This document shows positions 19,798-28,724 of a stretch of DNA of 64,000 bases, piece after piece. The translations under genes and the position numbers were made by a program. The notes beneath the pieces were generated by a model. That model saw only the letters and a list, made by a program, of their open reading frames with translations. It was not told the DNA's origin and did not search any database. Every line of letters begins with the position of its first letter. Within the stretch, counting starts at the first letter, position 1. Origin of the DNA: Colwellia sp. 12G3 (lineage in GTDB: Bacteria > Pseudomonadota > Gammaproteobacteria > Enterobacterales > Alteromonadaceae); the NCBI RefSeq assembly GCF_002836775.1, contig NZ_PJAQ01000065.1, forward strand, positions 62,001 to 126,000, written 5' to 3'.

Positions 19798-20183
19798 TGT
19801 CTAATGATACCAAAAAATCACTTGAAGAAATAAATGAGGTATCGCGGCAGTTACTGTCGCGTATGCTTGCTATTCATAGAGACTCGAAAACGCAGCCTCA
19901 AGTACTTGATTTAGATATTTCCGAAGAACAATCAGCTAATAAAGAAAATAAAAAATCAGCTGAGTTAACGGAATTAACTCAAAAGCGACAAATATTAATA
20001 ACGAAGTTATTTAAAGAAAGTACAGCTGAAAACCTGAATACTGAATCCGATCTTTTACAGAAGATGATAGCGCTTGATAGCGAATTAACCGCTAACGCTA
20101 AATTATCTAAACAAGCAATAACCGCACAAGTGATTAAAATAAAAAAAAGTAAAAAAGTGACTAAATCCTACCAAAAATATTAA
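19797..20183 (+). CDS. FliT/FlaI-like small flagellar chaperone
   Basis: A 128-aa, highly charged helical protein without membrane segments. In Vibrio-type loci the gene next to fliS is flaI, a FliT-like chaperone, and this matches in size, position and composition, but the sequence match is weak. The frame is open from an ATG at 19752 inside fliS; I choose the GTG at 19797, which overlaps the fliS stop (TAGTG) and has AGGTGA about seven bases upstream. Translational coupling with fliS is likely. Confidence 0.6.
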   Translation: MSNDTKKSLEEINEVSRQLLSRMLAIHRDSKTQPQVLDLDISEEQSANKENKKSAELTELTQKRQILITKLFKESTAENLNTESDLLQKMIALDSELTANAKLSKQAITAQVIKIKKSKKVTKSYQKY

Positions 20184-20263
20184 CTCATATGCCTTTTAGC
20201 CAAGCACTATTTACTTAATTGAGTAAAAAAACAGTTCAAAGCCTATAATCCAAACGCAACAAT

Positions 20264-20286
20264 TATACCTGTACCAATCAGGTATA
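20264..20286. repeat. Short inverted repeat after the fliT-like gene
   Basis: TATACCTG and CAGGTATA, separated by seven bases, form a perfect 8-bp stem in the 292-nt gap between the fliT-like gene and the 20476 gene. There is no T-run behind it, so an operator or RNA hairpin is as likely as a terminator. Nothing else clear is seen in this gap. Confidence 0.35.
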
Positions 20287-20475
20287 GTATCACTGTACTT
20301 AATAACTATTCTATTCATTACGACGCTATTTGTTACTCTGTTATTCAACGCCCCTCCCCCCAAAACCTCTCAATAGTTTAAATTATGAACAATCACTTCT
20401 ATACTTAACGTTATATCGATTATTTCAGTTATTGAACACTTAACTGATGACTTAGAGACGACGCTGGAGAGTGTT

Positions 20476-20787
20476 ATGTCAATTGCCAATCCACTAACCG
20501 CAAGTAGTGATATATCACGAAGTTTTGCTTCAAGAATTCAAGCTCCTGAGAAAGAGAACCCTTTAAAGCCAGATTTAGGAGTGTTTTCAGCTGATGTTGT
20601 TGAAATTTCAAGGCTGGGTATTGAAAAGCAGCAAAAGGAAACACAAGTTGAAGCATCAAGAGAGATTGAAGATATTGCCAGTGAAGTGATAAGGATCAGC
20701 TCAACTATAGGTAGGGCACGTTCTGTGGGTAATTTAACAAATAATCAAGCAACTAACCTTTATAATAAAATAGCGTCTTTGCTATAA
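20476..20787 (+). CDS. Small uncharacterised protein of the flagellar locus
   Basis: I do not recognise this 103-aa protein. It has no signal or membrane segment; the N-terminal third is Ser/Pro-rich and disordered-looking, then VFSADVVEISRLGIEKQQKE and a helical C-terminal half ending NNQATNLYNKIASLL. The disordered start with a following V-ISRLG segment loosely resembles small exported or FlgM/FlaG-like flagellar proteins, but I would not assign it. The ATG has CTGGAGAG upstream. It is convergent with fliD (62-nt gap). Confidence 0.65.
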   Translation: MSIANPLTASSDISRSFASRIQAPEKENPLKPDLGVFSADVVEISRLGIEKQQKETQVEASREIEDIASEVIRISSTIGRARSVGNLTNNQATNLYNKIASLL

Positions 20788-20849
20788 ATAACATTTCAGT
20801 ATTTATTAATTACTGATTGGAAATTATTGCTTACTGTACTCGTAGAAAC

Positions 20850-22277
20850 TTATTTATCTTTTCGAACCACACCTGGCATGTTATCTAATTGAGCCATTAT
20901 ATAACTACTGGTAGAGTTTAACTGGGCCACAAGTAAATCCATGGCATTGTACTGAGCAAATAATCGCGCTTCTAATGAGTCCATCCTGCGAGCAAAAGCT
21001 ATATTATCATCATCTAATCGGTCTAATTGCGTTGTTCTACTGTCAATTCTATTTTGAATAATACCATCTGTGTCGGTATAAAAACTGGTCAATTCTTTAA
21101 ATGACGCGGCAAAGCCATTTGTTGAATCAGTGCCAACAAAAAACTGTTCTATACCATTAACATCATCGTTAATAAACTCATTCAAATTTTCTGTATCTAA
21201 GCTTAAAACACCATAACGGTCACTTGTTACACCTAGCTCAGATAGAGATAAAGTATTAGCATTACCTGTATCAAAGCCTTTACTTAGCTCTTGACGTAAT
21301 TTTCCCATCACGCCCCGAAGCAAAGAATCACCGGCTAGAGGCCCACTACCGCCCTCTCCTGCCGCACCTAACTGCTTACTTAATTTTTGTAATTGATTAT
21401 AGCTTTCTACAAATCCCTCTAAGCCTGATTGAATATTAGCGTTATTCTCACTAAAACTAATTTGGCTAATATCATCATCAACGTCATGCAATTTTTTAGC
21501 AGTTATATCAACACCATCAATAACATCTGTGAACTCATTAGTGCTGCTAGTAACGACAAGCGTGCCATCGATAGTAATCTGTGCATCAAGCGCTTCAGTA
21601 ACCTCAGCTAAATTTGTAATATGATTGATAGGAAGTGGATCTGAAACATCATAAGCAAGGCGTGACAATCCTAAATTATCAGTATTATTACCATCACTAA
21701 CATCCGTAACTGTAGTGGTAATAGTGTTAGCAACACCCGTTTCCTTACTGGTCATAATAAGATGTTGACCCGCATCATCCGTCACTATAGTGGCGATAAC
21801 AGAATCATTATCAACACTGTCATTAATTGCATCTCGAATATCACTTAAGGTATCGGTAGCCGACACAGTAATATCAAAATCACCTGCCGCTACCGCAATA
21901 TTTAAAGTTCCTTCACCAACAGCTTCCGTTTCACCAATAGCGCCCGACATTAATTTATGAGATTGTGCTAAGGCATCAACTTTTACCGAATAATTACCTA
22001 CTTGCGCATCTTTACTAGCACTAAGGTTAACAAAACTATCAGCACCACTGGCTCTTCTTTGCTGGTAATTATCAGCATCAGATAAACTTTCTATAGAATC
22101 GGTAACACTTTCTAAAGCAGACTTTAATGCGCCGATAGCAGAAATATCAGTGGTGATTTTTGACTGTTGCTTATTAAAACGAGAAACATAAGGGGCGGTT
22201 TCTGCACCAACAATAGCATTAACTATTTCGCTAACTTGCAACCCTGAGCCTATCCCAGTAAACGTTAAATCAGGCAT
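20850..22277 (-). CDS. fliD: Flagellar filament cap protein FliD
   Basis: FliD caps the filament and folds incoming flagellin. The 475-aa protein begins with the family pattern MPDLTFTGIGSGLQVSEIVN and an N-terminal coiled coil (QQSKITTDISAIGALKSALE), has a middle head domain, and ends with FARRMDSLEARLFAQYNAMD and a LVAQLNSTSSYIMAQL segment typical of the FliD C-terminus. It follows flaG on the same strand. Confidence 0.94.
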   Translation of the reverse strand: MPDLTFTGIGSGLQVSEIVNAIVGAETAPYVSRFNKQQSKITTDISAIGALKSALESVTDSIESLSDADNYQQRRASGADSFVNLSASKDAQVGNYSVKVDALAQSHKLMSGAIGETEAVGEGTLNIAVAAGDFDITVSATDTLSDIRDAINDSVDNDSVIATIVTDDAGQHLIMTSKETGVANTITTTVTDVSDGNNTDNLGLSRLAYDVSDPLPINHITNLAEVTEALDAQITIDGTLVVTSSTNEFTDVIDGVDITAKKLHDVDDDISQISFSENNANIQSGLEGFVESYNQLQKLSKQLGAAGEGGSGPLAGDSLLRGVMGKLRQELSKGFDTGNANTLSLSELGVTSDRYGVLSLDTENLNEFINDDVNGIEQFFVGTDSTNGFAASFKELTSFYTDTDGIIQNRIDSRTTQLDRLDDDNIAFARRMDSLEARLFAQYNAMDLLVAQLNSTSSYIMAQLDNMPGVVRKDK

Positions 22278-22307
22278 AAGACCCCCTTTTCATTTAAAAA
22301 ACAATCA

Positions 22308-22346
22308 GTTTTCTATAGTGTAGGTAATACCTACACTATAGAAAAC
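22308..22346. repeat. Perfect 18-bp inverted repeat between flaG and fliD
   Basis: GTTTTCTATAGTGTAGGT and its exact complement ACCTACACTATAGAAAAC flank a 3-nt loop. It lies between the flaG stop and the fliD start. There is no run of T after it on either strand, so it is not a textbook terminator; it may adjust the relative amounts of flaG and fliD message, or be an operator. Confidence 0.75.
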
Positions 22347-22357
22347 AACTTACATCA

Positions 22358-22774
22358 CTATACTTTGGCGTCAACAAAACCGCCAACCATATCAGACAAC
22401 TTAGCGACTAAAGTTAATACTTCTTCTGATGGATATTGCTTAACCAAATCACCACTGCTTTTATCAATAACCTTAATCACATCACGACCTGAATCTTTAT
22501 CAACAGTAAATTCTAGACCACGATTCATTTCTCCAACAAAATCCTGCAGTTGTTGTGCCACTTTTTCAAGTTGCTCTGCCGTTAAGGGTTGCTTGTCATC
22601 TGCTTTATCAACGGCTTTATCGACAGCGATTTTCGGAGTAACATTTTCACCTTCCGCTATGTTATTATCAATTGCTTTTGCTAATGACACATTACTTTCT
22701 GAGTTTTGTGTTTTTGCGTACTCAGAAGTTAAGTTAGAAGAGCTAAGATCAATACTACTTTGTATTACACTCAT
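22358..22774 (-). CDS. flaG: Polar flagellar protein FlaG
   Basis: FlaG is a small protein of polar flagella that affects filament length. The 138-aa product has a disordered N-terminal half and the conserved FlaG domain at about 65-135: LEKVAQQLQDFVGEMNRGLE, then FTVDKDSGRDVIKVIDKSSG and VKQYPSEEVLTLVAKL. The start has AAGGAGTC upstream. It lies between flagellin and fliD, the order of Vibrio polar loci. Confidence 0.92.
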   Translation of the reverse strand: MSVIQSSIDLSSSNLTSEYAKTQNSESNVSLAKAIDNNIAEGENVTPKIAVDKAVDKADDKQPLTAEQLEKVAQQLQDFVGEMNRGLEFTVDKDSGRDVIKVIDKSSGDLVKQYPSEEVLTLVAKLSDMVGGFVDAKV

Positions 22775-22844
22775 TATAGACTCCTTATTTTATAACTACA
22801 CTTTTTTGACTATTGGCTGAGAACTTAAGCTGAACGAAAACACA

Positions 22845-22876
22845 AAAAGGAAGAGGTATTTGGGCCCCTTCCTTTT
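22845..22876 (-). terminator. Rho-independent terminator of the proximal flagellin gene
   Basis: AAAAGGAAGAGG and CCCCTTCCTTTT pair with one mismatch around an 8-nt loop; read on the minus strand the hairpin ends in a T-run. It lies about 50 nt after the flagellin stop and before flaG. Confidence 0.75.
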
Positions 22877-22925
22877 CAATACTTTAGGCCGAACTTAGCT
22901 AATTTAGCTTTAGCTCTTAATGAGA

Positions 22926-24401
22926 TTAACCAATTAAGCTTAATGCAGCTTGTGGCAATTGGTTAGCCTGGGCTAAAATTGACGTACCTGCTTGTTGCAA
23001 TATTTGGTTTTTAGTCATTTGTGCAGTTTCTACAGCAAAGTCAGTGTCTTGAATACGGCTACGTGACGCTGATACATTTTCTGAGATATTAGCCAAGTTA
23101 CTAATAGTATGCCCAAATCGGTTTTGCAATGCACCCAAATCTGCACGACTGTCATCAATACTTGCTAACGCCGCATCAATAACATCAATAGCACTTTGAG
23201 AGCCCGCTTGCGTTGATAAATCAACATTTGCAATGCTATCTAGGGACGAGCTAGCACCCGCGACTGCAAAAACATCTGTACTAGTAGCCCCTGAAAAGCT
23301 AAATGAATCACTACTTGTTAACTTAATTTCACCAACAGCAATATAATTAGCTACAGCCTCACCAGTAGTTACTGGCGTAGTTCCTTCCTGACCTGTGATA
23401 TTCATAGTAGCAACAGCTACAGTGCCTACAATTTCACCAAACGCTAAATCAATATCTTTATCTGCACTTAAAGTAAGTGATGAAGGGTCATTCTCATTAA
23501 TAGTGGCAGTTACACCTGTTGTCGCTGACTCTTCATTTATAGCACTAACTAGTTTACTTAAATCTGTATTACTAAAACTAGTAACATCTATAGCTGTACC
23601 TTCAATGGTTAAGCGGACACCATTACCTGCTGTACCTGCACTAAAACTGTCCAAAGTTACTGAATTTTGCACTTCAGCCTTAACTGCCACACCACTTGAA
23701 GAGGTTGCTACATTGATCTCTTGTGCAATAGTAGCCGAGTCTGCATGCTGGGCGAAATCGATATCTCCAGCTTGCGTAGAATTACCACCACCAGAAATAA
23801 CCATAAGAGCGTCGGCCACAATCGTATTAGCGCCAATAGCTCCAGTTATAACGGCACCTGCTTTACCTCCAGCAGTATCATATGTCTCACTACCAATGGC
23901 TTCAGCAGATATGTTGCCCATACTCATTGTAATAGTTTCATTTGCATTAGCGCCAACTTGGAATTCTTTACCGCTAAATGTTCCATCTAACAATTTTTGA
24001 CCACCAAAGGAAGTCGTTTCTGAAATACGTGTTAACTCTGCCTGTAGTGCGCCAACTTCTTTCTGTAAAGCATCACGGTCTGAAGAAGAGTTTGAACCGT
24101 TAGCTGATTGCAATGCTAACTCTCGCATACGTTGTAAAATATCGGTAGAGGCTTGCATTGCACCCTCTCCAGTTTGTGCAATTGAGATACCATCATTGGC
24201 ATTACGTTGCGCCACACCTAAACCATTAATTTGCGATGTTAAACGGTTTGAGATCTGTAGGCCCGCCGCATCGTCTTTTGCGCTGTTAATACGCATACCT
24301 GATGATAAACGTTGCATTGATGTTGCTAAGTCGCCACCTGATTTAGACAAGTTACGTTGAGCATTTAGTGATGATACGTTAGTAATTACTGAAATAGCCA
24401 T
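22926..24401 (-). CDS. Flagellin (proximal copy)
   Basis: Filament subunit, 491 aa. D0/D1 at 1-150 has [20 protein letters not shown] and ends [12 protein letters not shown]; the C-terminal D1/D0 begins about 400 and has [20 protein letters not shown]. The surface region (about 180-390) contains flagellin-IN-type segments. Residues about 185-391 are encoded by DNA identical over 620 bp to the distal copy at 25748, while the conserved ends differ at many silent and some coding positions, the reverse of what normal divergence gives. It has a FliA promoter upstream and a terminator downstream. Confidence 0.96.
   Translation of the reverse strand: MAISVITNVSSLNAQRNLSKSGGDLATSMQRLSSGMRINSAKDDAAGLQISNRLTSQINGLGVAQRNANDGISIAQTGEGAMQASTDILQRMRELALQSANGSNSSSDRDALQKEVGALQAELTRISETTSFGGQKLLDGTFSGKEFQVGANANETITMSMGNISAEAIGSETYDTAGGKAGAVITGAIGANTIVADALMVISGGGNSTQAGDIDFAQHADSATIAQEINVATSSSGVAVKAEVQNSVTLDSFSAGTAGNGVRLTIEGTAIDVTSFSNTDLSKLVSAINEESATTGVTATINENDPSSLTLSADKDIDLAFGEIVGTVAVATMNITGQEGTTPVTTGEAVANYIAVGEIKLTSSDSFSFSGATSTDVFAVAGASSSLDSIANVDLSTQAGSQSAIDVIDAALASIDDSRADLGALQNRFGHTISNLANISENVSASRSRIQDTDFAVETAQMTKNQILQQAGTSILAQANQLPQAALSLIG
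23230..23849. repeat. 620-bp identical tract, copy 1 (flagellin core)
   Basis: By direct comparison this stretch is identical to 26055-26674 at a constant offset of 2825 bp. Differences resume immediately on both sides (T versus C at 23229/26054, A versus T at 23850/26675). It covers the surface-exposed part of the flagellin gene, marking a recent gene-conversion tract. Confidence 0.9.
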
Positions 24402-24493
24402 GTTAAAACTCCTGCTTACAAAAATGTAATGCGTTAAATTAGTTTATTAAATTGGAACTTTCAGTAATGCTGCCAGTCCCCGTTCTAATCACC

Positions 24494-24520
24494 TTAACGG
24501 CAGGTGGAAAATTAACTTTA
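24494..24520 (-). promoter_or_regulatory. Sigma-28 (FliA) promoter of the proximal flagellin
   Basis: On the minus strand TAAAGTTA, eleven bases, then GCCGTTAA: an almost perfect FliA match with exact spacing. It lies 93 nt before the flagellin ATG. I could not find an equally good site before the distal flagellin at 25748. Confidence 0.75.
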
Positions 24521-24682
24521 GGTTTTTTATTGAAATACTTAATAAATTTTTTAGATGGGGCTTGAATAGGTAATATTACTTAGGCAGAGCCTGTCAAACA
24601 CGCCTTCATGAAAGGATTACAGGAGATTGTCCGACTGAAGTTCTCCCTACAATAATATAAAACATGATTAACTACACCGAAC

Positions 24683-24898
24683 GTAGGGGCTAATTTATTC
24701 GCCTGAAAATACACAGCATAAACGGTTGGTGTTATTTTGACGCTGTTAATTAGGCGACTGAAGTCGCCTCAACAAGAGTATAAACATTATTAACTACACC
24801 GAACGTAGGGGCTAATTTATTCGCCTGAATATAGATGTATCAAAATATAGAGGTGATTGGATCGGGTACGTGATTAGGCGACTGAAGTCGCCTCTACG
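24683..24898. repeat. REP palindrome cluster, left side of the RAYT gene
   Basis: Two palindrome types alternate. Type A, GTAGGGGCTAATTTATTCGC, is at 24683-24703 and 24805-24825. Type B, AGGCGACTGAAGTCGCCT, is at 24752-24769 and 24876-24893, the latter followed by CTACG. A unit of about 48 bp containing type A is directly repeated with a period of 122 bp (24661 and 24782). These resemble REP/BIME elements mobilised by RAYT transposases. A more decayed copy lies near 24610-24650. The 24402-24926 gap otherwise holds only the flagellin promoter. Confidence 0.75.
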
Positions 24899-24926
24899 TC
24901 CCTCCCCTCTACGAAATCAACTCAAA

Positions 24927-25394
24927 TCACTCATCACCATGCAAATACACTGAATCCCAAAATGGATAATCACCTACGTTCGCAACTAACCTAGCCCTTA
25001 ATGGATTAGCAACAATATAACGTGATACCGCTAATAAACTTTCTTCCGTTCTAATAGCGTGATCATAAAAACCTCGTTGCCATGAAAATCCCATTCCCTC
25101 ATCATGCTGATTTATAACTCTAGCGCTTCGCCCTTTTAACGTTTGAATAACTTTAGACAAGCTATTTTCTGACGTTAATTGAAATAACCAATGTAAATGG
25201 TCAGGCATAATCACCCAGGTAATAGATTCAATTTCATGTTGGTCAGTTAAGTTTTTCATTTCATTGATTAACAGGCGAGCACATTGGAAGTCATTGAAGA
25301 GTGGTTGACGATTTTGAGTGCATGTTGTGACGTGGTACACATGATGTTTGAGGGAGGTTCGTCCTTTGATAAGGTTGTTGCGTGACATAATCAA
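24927..25394 (-). CDS. REP-associated tyrosine transposase (RAYT, IS200-like Y1)
   Basis: The 155-aa protein is a Y1 transposase of the HUH type. It has the histidine pair in WVIMPDHLHWLFQL (about residues 61-74), the probable nucleophilic tyrosine in WQRGFYDHAIRTEES (about 109-123) and the C-terminal RAYT block YIVANPLRARLVANVGDYPF. It is complete and flanked by REP palindromes on both sides, the classical REPtron layout. It sits between the two near-identical flagellin genes, on the same strand. RAYTs are thought to move or maintain REPs rather than themselves. Confidence 0.88.
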   Translation of the reverse strand: MIMSRNNLIKGRTSLKHHVYHVTTCTQNRQPLFNDFQCARLLINEMKNLTDQHEIESITWVIMPDHLHWLFQLTSENSLSKVIQTLKGRSARVINQHDEGMGFSWQRGFYDHAIRTEESLLAVSRYIVANPLRARLVANVGDYPFWDSVYLHGDE

Positions 25395-25450
25395 AATCCT
25401 TTTGATGTAGTGTTATTTTATTGTAGTCAAATAATTGTTGTTTTAATAAT

Positions 25451-25640
25451 AGGCGACTAAAGTCGCCTCTACGGTCTCTTCAACCCTACAGTGCTTTCCG
25501 GCGATATTTAACCTTGCTGCCACCATCGCATGTAGGGGCGAATTTATTCGCCCAACGATAGATGCAACATAATGCAGAGGTGGTTGGTGCGGGGGGGTTA
25601 GGTTAAGCGACTGAAGTCGCCCCTACAGTCGCCTCTACAA
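25451..25640. repeat. REP palindrome cluster, right side of the RAYT gene
   Basis: Type B palindrome AGGCGACTAAAGTCGCCT at 25451-25468 followed by CTACG; type A GTAGGGGCGAATTTATTCGC at 25532-25553; a third, AGCGACTGAAGTCGCCCCTA, at 25606-25628 followed by a fragment TCGCCTCTACA. The same two families occur on the other side of the RAYT gene. Confidence 0.75.
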
Positions 25641-25674
25641 TCTGCAAAGCGTCAAACATACAAGTTTAAAAACA

Positions 25675-25700
25675 AAAAACCGAACTTACATTCGGTTTTT
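25675..25700 (-). terminator. Rho-independent terminator of the distal flagellin gene
   Basis: AAAAACCGAA, six-base loop, TTCGGTTTTT: a compact stem with a T-run when read on the minus strand, 48 nt after the flagellin stop. It separates the flagellin transcript from the RAYT/REP island. Confidence 0.8.
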
Positions 25701-25747
25701 AATATTAACCACAATAATATGGTTAACGATATTACTAACGGTTAAAA

Positions 25748-27226
25748 CTAACCACCAATCAAGCTAATCGCTGCTTGTGGTATTTGATTAGCTTGCGCTA
25801 GAATTGATGTACCTGCTTGTTGCAATATTTGGTTCTTCGTCATCACTGCCGTTTCTACCGCAAAATCGGTATCTTGAATTCGACTACGTGACGCCGACAC
25901 ATTTTCTTGGATGTTTGCTAAGTTACTAATAGTATGACCAAAACGGTTCTGAATAGCACCTAAACTAGCACGACTATCATCAATAGTTGCTAACGCCGCA
26001 TCAATAACGTCAATAGCGCTTTGAGAGCCGTCTTGCGTTGATAAATCAACATTCGCAATGCTATCTAGGGACGAGCTAGCACCCGCGACTGCAAAAACAT
26101 CTGTACTAGTAGCCCCTGAAAAGCTAAATGAATCACTACTTGTTAACTTAATTTCACCAACAGCAATATAATTAGCTACAGCCTCACCAGTAGTTACTGG
26201 CGTAGTTCCTTCCTGACCTGTGATATTCATAGTAGCAACAGCTACAGTGCCTACAATTTCACCAAACGCTAAATCAATATCTTTATCTGCACTTAAAGTA
26301 AGTGATGAAGGGTCATTCTCATTAATAGTGGCAGTTACACCTGTTGTCGCTGACTCTTCATTTATAGCACTAACTAGTTTACTTAAATCTGTATTACTAA
26401 AACTAGTAACATCTATAGCTGTACCTTCAATGGTTAAGCGGACACCATTACCTGCTGTACCTGCACTAAAACTGTCCAAAGTTACTGAATTTTGCACTTC
26501 AGCCTTAACTGCCACACCACTTGAAGAGGTTGCTACATTGATCTCTTGTGCAATAGTAGCCGAGTCTGCATGCTGGGCGAAATCGATATCTCCAGCTTGC
26601 GTAGAATTACCACCACCAGAAATAACCATAAGAGCGTCGGCCACAATCGTATTAGCGCCAATAGCTCCAGTTATTACTGAACCTGCTTTACCTCCAGCAG
26701 TATCATATATCTCACTACCCATTGAATCGGCAGCAATATTATTCATTGTCATATCAATGGTTTCGTTGGCATTTGCACCCACTTGGAAAGCCTTCGAACC
26801 AAAGGTACCATCTAGTAGTTTTTGACCACCAAACGATGTTGTCTCGGCAATACGCGTTAACTCCTCCTGCAATGCTGCCACTTCTTTCTGCAAAGCGCTA
26901 CGGTCTTCAGCAGAGTTTGAGCCGTTAGCAGATTGCAGAGCTAACTCTCGCATACGTTGGAGAATGTCGGTAGAGGCTTGCATTGCCCCCTCAGCTGTTT
27001 GCGCCATTGAAATACCATCGTTGGCATTTCGTTGCGCTACTGCTAAACCATTTATTTGCGAGGTTAAGCGGTTAGATATTTGTAAACCTGCAGCATCGTC
27101 TTTGGCGCTGTTGATTCGCATACCTGATGACAAACGTTGCATTGATGTAGCAAGCCCTTCACCTGATTTTGTTAAATTACGTTGTGCATTTAGTGATGAA
27201 ACGTTAGTGACTACTGATAAAGCCAT
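25748..27226 (-). CDS. Flagellin (distal copy)
   Basis: Filament subunit, 492 aa, same architecture as the copy at 22926: D0/D1 with [20 protein letters not shown], a surface region of flagellin-IN repeats, C-terminal [20 protein letters not shown] and a final extra glycine. Residues about 185-391 are encoded by the 620-bp tract identical to the other copy. The ends differ (for example EGLATS versus [15 protein letters not shown] versus ISENVSASR). The leader contains a long inverted repeat (27254-27306). Its ATG has AGGAG upstream. Two major flagellins plus the protease flagellin point to a composite filament. Confidence 0.96.
   Translation of the reverse strand: MALSVVTNVSSLNAQRNLTKSGEGLATSMQRLSSGMRINSAKDDAAGLQISNRLTSQINGLAVAQRNANDGISMAQTAEGAMQASTDILQRMRELALQSANGSNSAEDRSALQKEVAALQEELTRIAETTSFGGQKLLDGTFGSKAFQVGANANETIDMTMNNIAADSMGSEIYDTAGGKAGSVITGAIGANTIVADALMVISGGGNSTQAGDIDFAQHADSATIAQEINVATSSSGVAVKAEVQNSVTLDSFSAGTAGNGVRLTIEGTAIDVTSFSNTDLSKLVSAINEESATTGVTATINENDPSSLTLSADKDIDLAFGEIVGTVAVATMNITGQEGTTPVTTGEAVANYIAVGEIKLTSSDSFSFSGATSTDVFAVAGASSSLDSIANVDLSTQDGSQSAIDVIDAALATIDDSRASLGAIQNRFGHTISNLANIQENVSASRSRIQDTDFAVETAVMTKNQILQQAGTSILAQANQIPQAAISLIGG
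26055..26674. repeat. 620-bp identical tract, copy 2 (flagellin core)
   Basis: Identical to 23230-23849 at constant offset 2825 bp, with divergence resuming abruptly on both sides. It encodes the surface-exposed region of the distal flagellin. Confidence 0.9.
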
Positions 27227-27253
27227 GATAAAACTCCTAATGTGCTAACTGGT

Positions 27254-27306
27254 GTTAACGTCTGTTTATGTGTTGATGTAGCGTTGTCCATAAACCGGAC
27301 GTTAAC
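27254..27306 (-). repeat. Long inverted repeat in the leader of the distal flagellin
   Basis: GTTAACGTCTGTTTATG (27254-27270) pairs with CATAAACCGGACGTTAAC (27289-27306) apart from a small bulge, around an 18-nt loop. It lies 28-80 nt upstream of the ATG, so it would sit in the 5' leader or at the promoter. It may stabilise the abundant flagellin message, control translation, or bind a regulator. No good FliA promoter was found nearby. Confidence 0.6.
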
Positions 27307-27475
27307 GCTTGGTTATTAGAAGCTTGGTAAGCAAGCCTCTGCTCTTTTACTAATAAAAAACGGTCGGGGTATTTAATTTCTAGTTAAAGTTTACCGACAT
27401 CATTTTGTTGTTTTTTGTTATTACTTACTATTCAAAGCATAAATAATGCCACTTTAAAAAAGTGCACGTATTTGG

Positions 27476-28714
27476 TTATATATAATTTAATAAGCTTAAA
27501 CCTTGCACCTTACTAAATGTCTGCTGTGACGCTTGCAAGGCCATTTTTGATTGCTCAAATTCTGAAATGGCTTTGGCAAAATCTAAATCTTCAATATTTG
27601 ATTTTCCTGAAGTTAGACTTAACTCTGAATCAAGGTGCCTACTCTCCTGACTTTCAAGTACTTGTAAGCGAATACCAGCATCGACTCGTCTTGAGGTTAT
27701 GTGAGACGTGGAAGAGTTGAGTTGATCAAGTAAAGTGTTGTAATCTACTTGGTGTTGCTCTGTATTGGTTGAAACAGAACCTTTTTCCAACCAAGTAAGC
27801 GCATCATTAATAGTATCAAATATACTAATATTGGCCTGTTCATTAAGAGTAAAGCTCTCACCCGGCAATGGATTGCCGCTTAAAGTAACGTCAATGCCGT
27901 CAAAGGAAATAGTTTCTCCTGCCACATAAGGAGCAGGAAATGCTGGCGGTAATGGGAAAACAGTAGCGTTAGTACTGTCTGTAACCGTTAAATCATTAGT
28001 AATTGGGTCCGTAGTAAAAGTATGAGGACCTGCACTTGTATTGTATGCATTTCTGTCGGTTACATTGGCACTTTCAACTGCAACACCAGAGGTGTTAGCA
28101 TTAAGGATAGTGGCTGTCGGGGGATAATTGACACTAAAGTCCCCAATAGTATTATCTACTTTCATAAAAGCAGCATCGCCAGATTGACTGGTGGGTATTT
28201 TTATATTTTTAGCTATTTGTAACTCTCTAACGCCTGTATCGCCGCTATAAGAAACAGTACCGTCAACTTGTTGACTAAAAGGCTGCTGTTCGGTTTGAAA
28301 GCCCGAAAAAATATAATCACCATTTTCATTTTGACTATTAGCCATATCAATTAAGTGTTCAAGGTTATTTCTAGTCTGTTTAGCTATTGCTTGTAAGTCT
28401 TCAGATGTCATCGCACCGTTATTTGCTTGTATCATGTGTTCTTTAATATTATTTAAAATATTTTCTGCATTAGCAAAAACAACTTCTTGCAAGTTATTAT
28501 GACTTTCAGCTTGGGTAATATTACGCTTATATTTTTCGATATTAGCTAAACCATCTTTATAGCCCGCCAACGTGCCAAAAGATACGGCATCATCTTTAGC
28601 GGTTAATACCCTTTTACCACTAGATAGGTAAGCCATTTGCTCATTCACTTCAGAGCTTTTTTGACTCATTTGTTGAGCACTTTGTAAATAAAACTGAGAG
28701 GTAGATACGCGCAT
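27476..28714 (-). CDS. flgL: Hook-filament junction protein FlgL (HAP3)
   Basis: FlgL joins the filament to FlgK. The 412-aa protein has a flagellin-like N-terminus (MRVSTSQFYLQSAQQMSQKS, then MAYLSSGKRVLTAKDDAVS) and C-terminus (NIEDLDFAKAISEFEQSKMA), with a divergent middle. It lies 10 nt after flgK. A weak hairpin with AT-rich stem after its stop (near 27449-27467) may terminate the unit. Confidence 0.94.
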   Translation of the reverse strand: MRVSTSQFYLQSAQQMSQKSSEVNEQMAYLSSGKRVLTAKDDAVSFGTLAGYKDGLANIEKYKRNITQAESHNNLQEVVFANAENILNNIKEHMIQANNGAMTSEDLQAIAKQTRNNLEHLIDMANSQNENGDYIFSGFQTEQQPFSQQVDGTVSYSGDTGVRELQIAKNIKIPTSQSGDAAFMKVDNTIGDFSVNYPPTATILNANTSGVAVESANVTDRNAYNTSAGPHTFTTDPITNDLTVTDSTNATVFPLPPAFPAPYVAGETISFDGIDVTLSGNPLPGESFTLNEQANISIFDTINDALTWLEKGSVSTNTEQHQVDYNTLLDQLNSSTSHITSRRVDAGIRLQVLESQESRHLDSELSLTSGKSNIEDLDFAKAISEFEQSKMALQASQQTFSKVQGLSLLNYI

Positions 28715-28724
28715 AAAAAGCTCC

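Noticed and set aside
23395..24000. 201-codon plus-strand open frame antisense to the proximal flagellin, repeated at 26220-26825
   Set aside because: It is the complement of the flagellin core; the second copy exists only because the core was copied. Low-complexity Val/Ala/Ser composition and no ribosome site.
24610..25640. CRISPR array made of the regularly spaced palindromes
   Set aside because: Repeats are few, alternate between two types, have irregular spacing and flank a RAYT; no cas genes are present. They are REP elements.
27358..27384. FliA promoter candidate for the distal flagellin (GACCGTTT with ACTAGAAA on the minus strand)
   Set aside because: Neither box matches the consensus well and spacing variants give no better -35.
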